From Acidobacteriota bacterium (GTDB taxonomy: Bacteria > Acidobacteriota > Terriglobia > Bryobacterales > Bryobacteraceae): 64,000 bases of DNA. The stretch spans positions 1 to 64,000 of the forward strand of contig JANXRE010000136.1 of NCBI GenBank assembly GCA_025353165.1, written 5' to 3'. The notes below the pieces were generated by a model that had not been told where the DNA came from, did no database searches, and saw only the letters and a list, made by a program, of their open reading frames with translations. Below are positions 52,509 through 61,460 of this stretch, piece by piece. How positions within the stretch are numbered: the first letter of the stretch is position 1; every line of letters starts with the position of its first letter. The translations under genes were made by a program, and so were the position numbers.

Positions 52509-53090
52509 ATGTGGCAACAAATCCTGCCCGGGCTTCGACTCAAGGTCTTCATGACCGTCCTGCTCGGCGTTATTTATCCGCTGGCGATCACCGGCATTTG
52601 CCAGGTCCTGTTTCCTTACAAGGCCAACGGGAGCCTCATAGAATCCGGCGGGAAAGCGATCGGCTCCGAGCTGATCGGCCAGAATTTTGCGAAGCCGTGG
52701 TACTTCCAGCCTCGCCCGTCGGCGGCGGGCAATGACGGATACGATGCGACCGCGTCCACGGGATCGAATTTCGGCCCGACGAATCAGAATCTGATCAAGC
52801 GCGTCCAGACGTCCATTGAGAAGTTCCGGAAAGAGAATCCCGATTACACAGGGTCTCTCCCCGCCGATTTGCTTACGGCGTCGGGCAGCGGCCTCGATCC
52901 GCACATCAGTCCAGCGTCGGCCCTGGCGCAGGCGCCGCGCGTGGCGAAGGCCCGCGGCATCGGGATGGACGAGGCGAATCGGCTGATTTCCCGGTTCGCC
53001 GAAAAGCCGGATCTGGGAATCCTCGGCGAGCCCCGAGTGAACGTTCTGCTACTAAACTTGGCCCTCGACCGCGAATATGGCGGTAGATAA
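52509..53090 (+). CDS. kdpC: K+-transporting ATPase subunit C
   Basis: 193 residues. One N-terminal membrane helix (about 12-32, VFMTVLLGVIYPLAITGICQ) and a periplasmic domain with FAKPWYFQPRPSA, NFGPTNQNLIKRV, PADLLTASGSGLDPHISPAS and VNVLLLNLALD. AGGAG at 52497-52501 precedes the ATG. The chain is complete. Confidence 0.97.
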   Translation: MWQQILPGLRLKVFMTVLLGVIYPLAITGICQVLFPYKANGSLIESGGKAIGSELIGQNFAKPWYFQPRPSAAGNDGYDATASTGSNFGPTNQNLIKRVQTSIEKFRKENPDYTGSLPADLLTASGSGLDPHISPASALAQAPRVAKARGIGMDEANRLISRFAEKPDLGILGEPRVNVLLLNLALDREYGGR

Positions 53091-53097
53091 TACCCGC

Positions 53098-54402
53098 ATG
53101 CGGAAGTACGGAATGGCTGTAGCGTTATTGTCGGCGTCTCTCTTATCTCAAACCCCAAACGACCCGAAACAGGAAATCGCTGAATTGCGCGCGATTGTTA
53201 AACAACTACAGCAACGGATCGACGACCTGGAAGCGAGGGTAACGCCTGCTAAGGCGGAAGCGCCGACTCCGAGCGTGGCAACCAGCCCCCTTCACGGCAC
53301 GACCTTGAATTTTCTGCTGGACGGGTATTATGGCTACAACTTCAACGCTCCGATCGGGCGCGCCAATCTCTTGCGGGCATACGACGTCACCAGTAACGGA
53401 TTCAGCCTGAATCAATCCGCCATCGTCATCGAAAACGCGCCCGATCTCTCGAAGGGCAAGCGCTTCGGCGCCCGTCTCGACCTTCAATTCGGGCAGGCTA
53501 GCCAGTCGACGCAGGGGAATGCGGCGAACGAACCGCGACCCTGGATATACCGCAATGTGTTCCAAGCTTATGGAACTTACATTATTCCCGCGGGCACGGG
53601 ACTCACCGTAGATTTTGGTAAGTGGGCCAGCTCCCTGGGCCTGGAAGGTAACTACACGCAGGACCAGATGAATTACTCCCGGTCCTATTGGTTCGGTTTC
53701 CTCCCGTACTATCACATGGGCTTGCGGGCCAATTATAAGTTGAACGATCGGGTGGGAGTGAATTATTGGATCACCAACGGCACGAACCAGACGGAGCCGT
53801 TCAGCGGATTTAGAGACCAACTCTTTGGGTTGACGCTTGCGCCGCATAAAACCATCAACTGGACCATGAACTACTACCTCGGCCAGGAGCACCCGGACGC
53901 CATCTTCTTCGCCAATCCAGGCCAGCCGAACCTGCCGCAACTGCAAGGGCTGCCGTTCCAGCCCATTCCGAACTCGCCGACGGGCCGCCTCCACATCCTC
54001 GATTCCTACGGCACGTGGGCGCCTTCGGCGAAGCTCACCTTCGCTCTCGAGGCGGATTATGTCCTGCAGCGCCTAGCCACCAATTCACCTCCCGCGCATA
54101 CGATCGGCGGAGCCGTTTACGCCAGATACCAGCTGACACCCAAATTCGCGCTCGCCGGACGAGCCGAGTATTTTTCCGATCGTGGCGGGCTTTTTAGCGG
54201 CGCTACCCAGGCTCTGAAGGAATCTACTCTGACCTCTGAGTACAAATTCGCCCCAGGCTTCCTGATACGGGGAGAATGGCGTCGGGATTTCTCCAACCAG
54301 CCCTTTTTTCTGACGTCCAGACAAGGCGTTCTAAAGAAGGAACAAAACACTGCGACGTTGGGTGTAGTCTTGTGGTTCGGCCAGAAGGAGGGTGCCTGGT
54401 AG
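53098..54402 (+). CDS. Outer-membrane porin of the kdp operon (BBP2-like)
   Basis: About 434 residues. Signal peptide MRKYGMAVALLSASLLSQ, then a short coiled coil (KQEIAELRAIVKQLQQRIDD). The barrel follows: LNFLLDGYYGYNFNAPIGRA, FGKWASSLGLEGNYT, SRSYWFGFLPYYHMGLRANY, matching putative beta-barrel porin-2 proteins. It ends VLWFGQKEGAW. An ATG at 53077 inside kdpC is possible, but 53098 starts the signal peptide. Directly after kdpC, it may let K+ cross the outer membrane during scarcity. Confidence 0.75.
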   Translation: MRKYGMAVALLSASLLSQTPNDPKQEIAELRAIVKQLQQRIDDLEARVTPAKAEAPTPSVATSPLHGTTLNFLLDGYYGYNFNAPIGRANLLRAYDVTSNGFSLNQSAIVIENAPDLSKGKRFGARLDLQFGQASQSTQGNAANEPRPWIYRNVFQAYGTYIIPAGTGLTVDFGKWASSLGLEGNYTQDQMNYSRSYWFGFLPYYHMGLRANYKLNDRVGVNYWITNGTNQTEPFSGFRDQLFGLTLAPHKTINWTMNYYLGQEHPDAIFFANPGQPNLPQLQGLPFQPIPNSPTGRLHILDSYGTWAPSAKLTFALEADYVLQRLATNSPPAHTIGGAVYARYQLTPKFALAGRAEYFSDRGGLFSGATQALKESTLTSEYKFAPGFLIRGEWRRDFSNQPFFLTSRQGVLKKEQNTATLGVVLWFGQKEGAW

Positions 54403-54405
54403 GCG

Positions 54406-55440
54406 ATGAATTCCGGAATACGGCGCAGGACGCCCGACGAGTTGCTGCGCGAGGCGCAAGCCGAGGAGGCCGCCAGCACCAGGGGGCGGCTCAAGATTTT
54501 TCTCGGCTATGCGTCTGGCGTCGGAAAATCGTTTCGAATGCTGGATGAGGCGCGCCGGAGGCGGGAGCGCGGTCAGGATGTCGTCGTCGGGGCCGTTCAG
54601 CCCGAGCCTCCCCCCGAAGCCGCGGCCCTTCTCCAAAGAATCGAGATCGTGCCGCTGAAGGGGACCGCCATCGATTTGGAAACGCTCCTGCGCCGGCGCC
54701 CGGGAGTCTGCTTTATCGATGGATTGGCGTATGACAATCCTGCCGGATCCCGCAACCCGACCCGCTGGCGCGACGTTGAGGAACTGCTGAACGCGGGGAT
54801 CTCCGTCGTTTCGTCCATTAACATTCACTACGTCGAGGAACTGCGCACGCAGATTGAGGAGATCTCGGGGAAACGTGTCACTCAGACAGTCCCGGTCTCT
54901 TTTCTCAAGAGCGCCGATGAGATCGAGATCGTCGACGCCCCACCCGAACGCGAACAGCGGTTGTCAAGATTAAGGGAACTAGCCCTGCTACTGGCCGCCG
55001 ACGTTGTCGATCACCAATTGACGGAGTACCTGAGATGCCACGGCCTCGAGCAGAACTTCGGCACCCACGAGCGCATCCTGATATGCATTACGCCGCGCGC
55101 GAATGCTACCGAGATGATCGAGACGGGCAGGGCCATCGCCGACCGCTTTCATGGTGAACTGATGGTGGCCTATGTCACCCAGTCGGACATCACCGCTTCG
55201 GACCAGGCTGCGCTGGAGGAAAAACTGACGGCAGCTCGAGCCGCCGGCGCAAGCATCGAGATTCTGGAGGGTGAGGACCCCGTGGACGCGATTCTGGAAT
55301 TCGCCCAGTCGCGCGGCATTACGCAATTGTTCATCGGACACAGCCAGCGCTCCGGTATCTGGTCCCGCCTGCTGGGGAACCCGGTGGACAACCTGATCCG
55401 CCGGGCGCGTTCCATCGACGTGAGGGTCTTTCCTCAATAA
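54406..55440 (+). CDS. KdpD sensor half, copy 1 (degenerate Walker B)
   Basis: 344 residues with the KdpD N-terminal domain (about 27-235) and a USP domain (about 240-344). Walker A: GYASGVGKS at 34-42. The Walker-B-like motif, usually DELAHTNAPGS, is FIDGLAYDNPAGS here, so the glutamate after D105 is glycine. RWRDVEELLNAGISVVSSIN and VDHQLTEYLR are recognisable. The USP part ends FIGHSQRSG. There is no kinase domain. It probably works with the separate kinase half at 45784 or as an independent nucleotide sensor. Confidence 0.85.
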   Translation: MNSGIRRRTPDELLREAQAEEAASTRGRLKIFLGYASGVGKSFRMLDEARRRRERGQDVVVGAVQPEPPPEAAALLQRIEIVPLKGTAIDLETLLRRRPGVCFIDGLAYDNPAGSRNPTRWRDVEELLNAGISVVSSINIHYVEELRTQIEEISGKRVTQTVPVSFLKSADEIEIVDAPPEREQRLSRLRELALLLAADVVDHQLTEYLRCHGLEQNFGTHERILICITPRANATEMIETGRAIADRFHGELMVAYVTQSDITASDQAALEEKLTAARAAGASIEILEGEDPVDAILEFAQSRGITQLFIGHSQRSGIWSRLLGNPVDNLIRRARSIDVRVFPQ

Positions 55441-55443
55441 CAG

Positions 55444-56514
55444 ATGCAGGAAGAACGCGGAAAGCTGCGAATCTATCTTGGGTACGCCGCCGGCGTGGGG
55501 AAAACCTATCAGATGCTGGAGGAAGCCCAGGATTTGAAAACGCGCGGCATCGACATTGTGATCGGCTATTTTGAGCCTCATGGCCGCAAAGACACGATCG
55601 CTAAGACCGAAGGCTTGGAATTTGTTCCCAGAAAGAAGGTGCAGTACCGGGAATCCGTCTTCGAGGAAATGGATACCAACGCAATTTTAAACAGGCGTCC
55701 GCGGGTGTGTGTCGTGGACGAATACCCCCATACCAATGTTCCAGGTTCCGAACGCGTCAAGCGTTGGGAAGATGTTGAGATCCTGCTCGCCGCTGGTATC
55801 GACGTTCTCGCCACCATGAACATTCAGCATCTGGAGAGTTTGAACGACCAGGTGGGGCACATCACGGGCATTCGAGTGCGGGAGACGATTCCGGACTGGG
55901 TAGTGGAACGGGCGGACGAAGTGGTGATGGTGGACGTCACCCCCCGGGCGCTGCTAAACCGTCTCCAGCGCGGGGTCGTTTATGGACCGGAAAAAGCGGA
56001 GCGCGCGTTACAGAATTTCTTCCGTGAATCGACGCTGGTCGGCCTGCGCGAGCTCGCCTTGCGGCAGACGGCGCACGAAGTTGAGAAACACGAGGTCCGC
56101 GGTCCCGAGCCGAAACATCGGAAGATCGTTGTGTTGATCACGACGGACCCCGAAACCGCAATGTTGATTCGGCGGGCGAAGCGCGTCGGCGATTTTCTCA
56201 ACGCGGAGTGCTTTGCCGTCGCGGTCCAACCGTCGGGTGAACTCAGTCATTTGCCGCAGATCGAACGCGAGGCCCTCGAGCGCCACCTGAACTTCGCCCG
56301 AAATCTGCACCTGGTGACGAGGATCCTGGATGGTACGCAGATTGCGCCGGTGCTGGTCGATTTCGCGCGCCGAAATCAGGCTACGCAGATCTTCGTCGCG
56401 CGGCCTCGCGAATGGCGCCCGCTGTTCGCCCGCAACCTCGTTCAGCGGATCGTCGCTCTTGCCAAGGATATGCAGGTAGTCATCGTCGCGGGACGAGAGC
56501 CCGTCCTTCACTAG
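55444..56514 (+). CDS. KdpD sensor half, copy 2 (canonical motifs)
   Basis: 356 residues with the same architecture as copy 1. Walker A GYAAGVGKT at 13-21; VDEYPHTNVPGSERVKRWED near 91-110 keeps the acidic pair; NIQHLESLNDQVGHITGIRV and NFFRESTLVGLRELALRQTA are closer to classical KdpD. USP domain from about 230. It begins four bases after copy 1. It ends the kdp transcript. A 7-base-pair hairpin (56519-56537) follows, without a T-run. Confidence 0.88.
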   Translation: MQEERGKLRIYLGYAAGVGKTYQMLEEAQDLKTRGIDIVIGYFEPHGRKDTIAKTEGLEFVPRKKVQYRESVFEEMDTNAILNRRPRVCVVDEYPHTNVPGSERVKRWEDVEILLAAGIDVLATMNIQHLESLNDQVGHITGIRVRETIPDWVVERADEVVMVDVTPRALLNRLQRGVVYGPEKAERALQNFFRESTLVGLRELALRQTAHEVEKHEVRGPEPKHRKIVVLITTDPETAMLIRRAKRVGDFLNAECFAVAVQPSGELSHLPQIEREALERHLNFARNLHLVTRILDGTQIAPVLVDFARRNQATQIFVARPREWRPLFARNLVQRIVALAKDMQVVIVAGREPVLH

Positions 56515-56821
56515 ATTCCGTGAAACTGTATTTCACGATGTAAAACGCGCCGATCTCCCGCCAGTACTTCCCCGCGACTCATCGACAGGGTACTTCCGGG
56601 CATGATTCCTCTGCAAAGGCAGCGACTTAGCGCCCGGCTCGGGCCAGCTCAGAATGTCTCACTGTGCGAAATACGCGATCAAAACATAAGAATCCTTCCC
56701 CGAAACGAGTTTCAATAGGAGAATCTCGTTAATCGAGGGGCTCGCTGTTTGGGATTGCTGGGTATGTGACTGCACGGCGATTCTCCCCGGTTCGGACTTC
56801 TTGCGAAAAGGAACGCCCAGT
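56515..56821. other. Intergenic region before the TonB receptor
   Basis: Contains the hairpin CGTGAAA...TTTCACG (56519-56537) after the kdp locus and a loose inverted repeat AACGAG...CTCGTT around 56703-56732. No open frame with protein-like composition was found. The promoter of the receptor gene should lie here, but no clear -35/-10 pair could be picked. Confidence 0.4.
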
Positions 56822-59800
56822 ATGCGAAAAACAACGTTGTTCAGCCTCGTGGTTGTGCTCCTGCTGGCAGGTACGCTGAAGGCCCAGTCAGCCACGGGAC
56901 AAATTACCGGGACGGTGAAGGACGCCAGCGGAGCGCTGGTGCCCAACGCCAAGGTCACCTTGTCGAACCAACAGACTGGTCTCACCCGCGATGCGAGGAC
57001 GAGTGAAACCGGCACCTTTACCTTCCCTCTACTGGCGGTGGGCGTGTATTCGGTCTCCGCCGAGCAGCAAGGCTTCCGCACGGCCAAGCGGTCGGACATT
57101 CAACTGAACGTGGATCAGGTTGCGCGTATCGACCTCGATTTGTCCGTCGGCGCCACCACTGAAACGGTCAATGTGGAAGCGACCGCCGTGAGTATCGACA
57201 CCGAGAACGCCGCGGTCGGGCAGGTGGTCGCTCAAAAGCAGATCTCCGACCTCCCTCTGAACGGGCGCAATTTCCTGCAATTGCTCTTCATCGGGAATGG
57301 CGCGGTCACCCTCAGCGGCGAACAGGGTGGTATGCGGCAGGGTGTGGGCGATGCCATCAGTATCAACGGCTCCCGGCCTACCTCGAATAACTATATGCTG
57401 GACGGAACCACCAACACGGACACGTCCCTGAACACTCCGGCCGTCATTCTCTCGGTGGACGCTATCCAGGAGTTCAAGGAGCAGACCGCGAACTACTCGG
57501 CGGAGTACGGGTTCAGCGCCAACCAGATCAACCTCATCAGCAAGAGCGGAACCAACGACCTGCACGGCGCTTTGTTCTGGTTCGACAGGAATAACGCTTT
57601 CGATGCCCGGAGCTATTTCCAGGCCGGGATTCCGGCGCTGCGTCAAAATCAATATGGTTTTGTGGTGGGCGGTCCGGTCTACATTCCCAAGCTTTATCAC
57701 GGGCGTAACAAGACGTTCTGGCTGGTGAACTGGGAAGCCTTGAAGGTCCGTCAGGGGACCGATTTCTTCGGCAACGTTCCTACGGCCGACATGCTGGCGG
57801 GCAACTTCAACACGGCAATCACCGATCCAGCTACCGGGGCGCCGTTCCCCGGCAACAGTATCCCGACAAGCCGTATCGCGCGACTCTCGAAAGCCGCCCT
57901 CGATAATCATTTCTGGCCCGCCCCGAATCGCGTTGGGCCGGAGGGTAACTATCGTGGCGCCATTCCGCTTCCGCTGGACTCGCATCAGGTGACCTACCGG
58001 ATGGACCAGTCCCTGGGCAAGTTCGGAACGGTGTTCGCCCGCGGCACGCTCACTCATTACACCAACACTGCCGGAAACACGATCACGCAGCTGGGGGACA
58101 CTTTCTTTCTCGAGGATGCCACCAACTGGCAGGTGACTCACACGGTAAACGTCGGGCCCCACCTGGTGAATCAATTCCGCCTCGGTTATCTCGAAGCCAC
58201 CGCCAATCAGTTCGGCGTGGCCGCGCCCCAAGCCGCCGTGGATGCGATTGCGCTAACAGGCGTGTTCCAGAACATGCCTGACATTCAGCGAACCTGGCCT
58301 CTTCTCAGCATGACCGGCTACGCTGGTGTTGGCGGCGCGGTGAACGCCTACCAGGCCAGCAACCAACCCATGTGGGACATGAGCGACTCGCTAAACATTA
58401 TTCGCGGCAACCACACCTTCACCGTGGGCGCGAACTACCGGCGGTGGAAGCTCAACCGCGACCTCGCGAACAACTTCCTCGGCGTGTTCAGTTATAGCGG
58501 CTTTGCGACCGGCAATCCGGTATCGGATATGCTGCTCGGCTACTACCAGCAATGGCAGAGTTTCCAGCCGACCCCCATAAGCACCGGCGCGATCGGCAAT
58601 CCGCGCCAGTTCAACTTCCAGTACTTCGCGCCGTATTTCCAGGACGACTGGAAAGTGAGACCCAACCTTACGGTCAATCTCGGCCTGCGCTGGGATTTCC
58701 GCACAGTACCGTTCGAGACGCACAATCACATGGGATGGTGGGACGTTACCAACAAGCTGGGTGGCATGTGTATCGCCGATCAGTCTTTGGTGACCAGTGG
58801 TATCGCTCCGGATGGCAATGGATTCTACCGGTATTGCGGCAAGAACAGGCCAATCGACAATCCCATGACGCCCTTCGCTCCCCGCATCGGCTTTGCCTAT
58901 CGCCCGTTCGGCGGAGACAAGACCGTGGTTCGCGGCGGTTACGGCCTCTTCTGGGATTCCGCGGAAGGACGCGAGATCGACGGTTCGGCGGACATCTATC
59001 CTTATGTCAGCCGTGGAGCCGGCGCTCAAACCGCGAACCAGGCCACGCCCCTGCAAACGACGGACTCGCTGTTCCCCAGTTTCACGAAACCAGGTCCGGT
59101 AACTCCGGCGGCGAACAGCTTTCTGGCTGTAAATATCTCTGAAGCCCCGCGGAATCCCTATGTGCAGCAGTGGTCGCTTTCCATCCAGCGCCAGCTCCGT
59201 TCGAACACGAAGCTGGAGGCGAACTATATCGGAAACAAAGGAACACACCTGCTCATGCGTCGCAACTTCGCGCAGGCTTTAGTCCCGACGGCGCCTGTTC
59301 CGACCGACATCAGTCTCATTCCGACGGTGGCTTCTCGAAAGCCGTATCCTCAATTCGGCATCTTCATCAACAGCGACTGGTCAGGAAACTCCAGCTACCA
59401 GTCGGCCAACGTGAAGATCGAGCACCGCGCCGGCAATCTGCTGTTCACAACCGCGTATACATGGGCTAAGAGTATCGACAACAAATCCGCGGCGGCGGGC
59501 ATCGGCGGGGCCGATACCGGCTGGCAGGGATTCATCGACAATCACAATGTCCGGCTGGACCATGGGCTGTCGGATTTCGATGTGAACCACCGGCTGGTGT
59601 CGAGCTTTGTATACAACCTGCCTTTCGGCCGGGGCCAGAAGTACGCGAGCAGCATTAGCAGAGCCGCGGACACCGCGATCGGCGGTTGGCAGGTGAACGG
59701 CATTGCCACTTTCCAGCGTGGCTTCCCCTATTCCATCTACGCTCAGGACCTGGGAGGCCTGCTCGACGATTTTTCGAATCGAGCCAACCTCGTTGGAAAT

Positions 59801-60118
59801 CCGACCACCGGATTCACCCAGAATATCGCCGAGTGGTTCAACACGGCGGCGTTCGCTCAGCCTGCCGCCGGCGTGGTCGGAAATGCAGGCCGGAACATTC
59901 TCCGCGCGCCCGGGATTAACAATTGGGATGCCTCCTTGTTCAAGAACTTCAACCTCCGCGAGAAGCTAAGTGTGCAAATGCGGTTGGAGTCGTTCAATGC
60001 CTTCAACCACACTCAGTGGGGCGGGCCGGACCATAACACCTCATCGCCTCAGTTCGGGCAGATTACCGGCGCTCGCGACGGCCGCATAAACCAGGTTGGG
60101 CTCAAAGTACTCTTCTAG
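56822..60118 (+). CDS. Oar-like TonB-dependent outer-membrane receptor
   Basis: About 1,098 residues. Signal peptide (LFSLVVVLLLAGTLKAQ), then a carboxypeptidase-regulatory domain (about 24-110: GQITGTVKDASGALVPNAKV). The plug domain carries VEATAVSIDTENAAVGQVV and LPLNGRNFLQLLFIGNG, and the large barrel ends RDGRINQVGLKVLF with a terminal phenylalanine. This architecture is abundant in Acidobacteriota and is linked to oligosaccharide uptake. The neighbours (TPR protein, rhamnose isomerase) suggest a rhamnose-containing glycan. ATG 56822 is chosen since it starts the signal peptide. Confidence 0.9.
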   Translation: MRKTTLFSLVVVLLLAGTLKAQSATGQITGTVKDASGALVPNAKVTLSNQQTGLTRDARTSETGTFTFPLLAVGVYSVSAEQQGFRTAKRSDIQLNVDQVARIDLDLSVGATTETVNVEATAVSIDTENAAVGQVVAQKQISDLPLNGRNFLQLLFIGNGAVTLSGEQGGMRQGVGDAISINGSRPTSNNYMLDGTTNTDTSLNTPAVILSVDAIQEFKEQTANYSAEYGFSANQINLISKSGTNDLHGALFWFDRNNAFDARSYFQAGIPALRQNQYGFVVGGPVYIPKLYHGRNKTFWLVNWEALKVRQGTDFFGNVPTADMLAGNFNTAITDPATGAPFPGNSIPTSRIARLSKAALDNHFWPAPNRVGPEGNYRGAIPLPLDSHQVTYRMDQSLGKFGTVFARGTLTHYTNTAGNTITQLGDTFFLEDATNWQVTHTVNVGPHLVNQFRLGYLEATANQFGVAAPQAAVDAIALTGVFQNMPDIQRTWPLLSMTGYAGVGGAVNAYQASNQPMWDMSDSLNIIRGNHTFTVGANYRRWKLNRDLANNFLGVFSYSGFATGNPVSDMLLGYYQQWQSFQPTPISTGAIGNPRQFNFQYFAPYFQDDWKVRPNLTVNLGLRWDFRTVPFETHNHMGWWDVTNKLGGMCIADQSLVTSGIAPDGNGFYRYCGKNRPIDNPMTPFAPRIGFAYRPFGGDKTVVRGGYGLFWDSAEGREIDGSADIYPYVSRGAGAQTANQATPLQTTDSLFPSFTKPGPVTPAANSFLAVNISEAPRNPYVQQWSLSIQRQLRSNTKLEANYIGNKGTHLLMRRNFAQALVPTAPVPTDISLIPTVASRKPYPQFGIFINSDWSGNSSYQSANVKIEHRAGNLLFTTAYTWAKSIDNKSAAAGIGGADTGWQGFIDNHNVRLDHGLSDFDVNHRLVSSFVYNLPFGRGQKYASSISRAADTAIGGWQVNGIATFQRGFPYSIYAQDLGGLLDDFSNRANLVGNPTTGFTQNIAEWFNTAAFAQPAAGVVGNAGRNILRAPGINNWDASLFKNFNLREKLSVQMRLESFNAFNHTQWGGPDHNTSSPQFGQITGARDGRINQVGLKVLF

Positions 60119-60133
60119 GCGGAATTCCACTCA

Positions 60134-60175
60134 ACCCGCCTTGCCCCGGGGATGGGCGAGGCGGGTCTCTTTTTC
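60134..60175 (+). terminator. Rho-independent terminator after the TonB receptor
   Basis: A 13-base-pair GC-rich stem (60134-60146 with 60154-60166, one G-U pair) with a seven-base loop is followed by CTCTTTTT. It begins 15 bases after the receptor stop. Confidence 0.85.
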
Positions 60176-60203
60176 CGGGCAGGAAATCCGGGGAGAATAC
60201 AGT

Positions 60204-61385
60204 GTGCGGAGAATATTGGCATTTCTGTTTCTCGCGGCCTCCGCCGCGCTTCCCCAGCAGACCGGCCCGGACCGGCAGCGACTCTTCGATCGGGGAGAAA
60301 GAGCGCTGGCCGAAGGGCGCTATCCGGAGGCGGAGGCGGCTTACGAGGAGTTGCGGCGGCTCGAGCCGGGAATGCCCGAGGTCTATGGCCGGCTCGGCCT
60401 CATCTACTACCAGCAGAAGAAATACCCGGAGGCGGTTCCCGTGTTGCGCCAGGCACTCAAGCTGAAACCTAGTCTGCCGAACACCGATGTTCTTCTGGCT
60501 ATGTCTTTGTCGGAACTGGGCCGCTACAGCGAGGCGCTGCCAGGGTTGGAGAAGGGGTTCCGGCGACCGGCCGATGCGGTGCTGAAGCGTATGACGGGCC
60601 TTGAGCTACAGAGGACTTATACGGGGTTGCACCGCGACGGTAAGGCCGTGGAAGTCGCGCTGGAATTGAGCCGCCTTTACCCGGACGATCCCGAGATTTT
60701 ATATCACACCGGCCGGCTGTACGGGAACTACGCCTATCTGAATATCGTGAGGCTCTCCAAGGTCGCGCCGGATTCGGTGTGGGCTCATCAGGCGGTCGGC
60801 GAGGCGTATGAGAGCGAGGGCAACTATGAGCTGGCGGTTCAGGAGTATAGACAAGTGCTCGCCCTCGACCCGGCGCATCCTGGCATCCACTACCGCGTGG
60901 GCCGTTCGTTGCTGTTGCAGGGAAAGAAAACGACCGCGCCGGACCAGACCGTTCCGGAGGCTCTGCGGGAATTCGAGCGGGAACTGCTGCTGGACCCGAC
61001 CAATGCCAACGCGGCCTACGAGTTGGGCGAAGCGTACCGCAAGGCGGGAGAGTTCGAAAAATCGCGGCAATTCTTCGAGTCCGCTTTGAAACATTACCCG
61101 GACTTCGAGGAGGCGCACCTGGGCCTCGGCCGGCTGTTGTTCGCGCTCGGCAAGCCGGACGCTGCGCTGCCGCATCTTCGGCAGGCCGCCGCGCTGAATC
61201 CGGAGAATGACGTCGCGCAGTACCAGCTTTCTCAGGTCTACGGGGCGCTTGGGCAGAGCGAGGCGCAGCAGAAAGCCTTCGCCGAGTTCCGCCGGCTTCA
61301 GACGCGGAAGGCCAGCCAGCCCAAGGACCTGCTTTCGCCGCGAGAGGTCACGAAACAGGAGATGGATCCGAAGGCCGCGCAGTAA
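60204..61385 (+). CDS. Secreted tetratricopeptide-repeat protein
   Basis: About 393 residues from GTG 60204, with GGGGAGA at 60190-60196 as ribosome-binding site. Signal peptide (RRILAFLFLAASAALPQ). About eight TPR units, for example ALAEGRYPEAEAAYEELRRL, GLIYYQQKKYPEAVPVLRQA, YRQVLALDPAHPGIHYRVGR and LGRLLFALGKPDAALPHLRQ. Probably periplasmic and a protein-protein scaffold, such as for the neighbouring receptor. Separated from it by a terminator, so at least partly independently expressed. Confidence 0.78.
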   Translation: MRRILAFLFLAASAALPQQTGPDRQRLFDRGERALAEGRYPEAEAAYEELRRLEPGMPEVYGRLGLIYYQQKKYPEAVPVLRQALKLKPSLPNTDVLLAMSLSELGRYSEALPGLEKGFRRPADAVLKRMTGLELQRTYTGLHRDGKAVEVALELSRLYPDDPEILYHTGRLYGNYAYLNIVRLSKVAPDSVWAHQAVGEAYESEGNYELAVQEYRQVLALDPAHPGIHYRVGRSLLLQGKKTTAPDQTVPEALREFERELLLDPTNANAAYELGEAYRKAGEFEKSRQFFESALKHYPDFEEAHLGLGRLLFALGKPDAALPHLRQAAALNPENDVAQYQLSQVYGALGQSEAQQKAFAEFRRLQTRKASQPKDLLSPREVTKQEMDPKAAQ

Positions 61386-61392
61386 GAACATG

Positions 61393-61432
61393 CGTCGCCA
61401 AGAGTGGCGACGCGGCACGCACGAGTGCGTGC
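61393..61432. repeat. Double hairpin repeat
   Basis: Two perfect 8-base-pair stems in tandem: 61393-61400 with 61405-61412 (loop AGAG), and 61415-61422 with 61425-61432 (loop GA). The second arm GTGCGTGCGCCACG (61425-61438) recurs exactly at 17624-17637. Lies between the TPR gene and rhaI. Confidence 0.65.
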
Positions 61433-61460
61433 GCCACGTTGAAGTTGGAAAGGAGATGAG

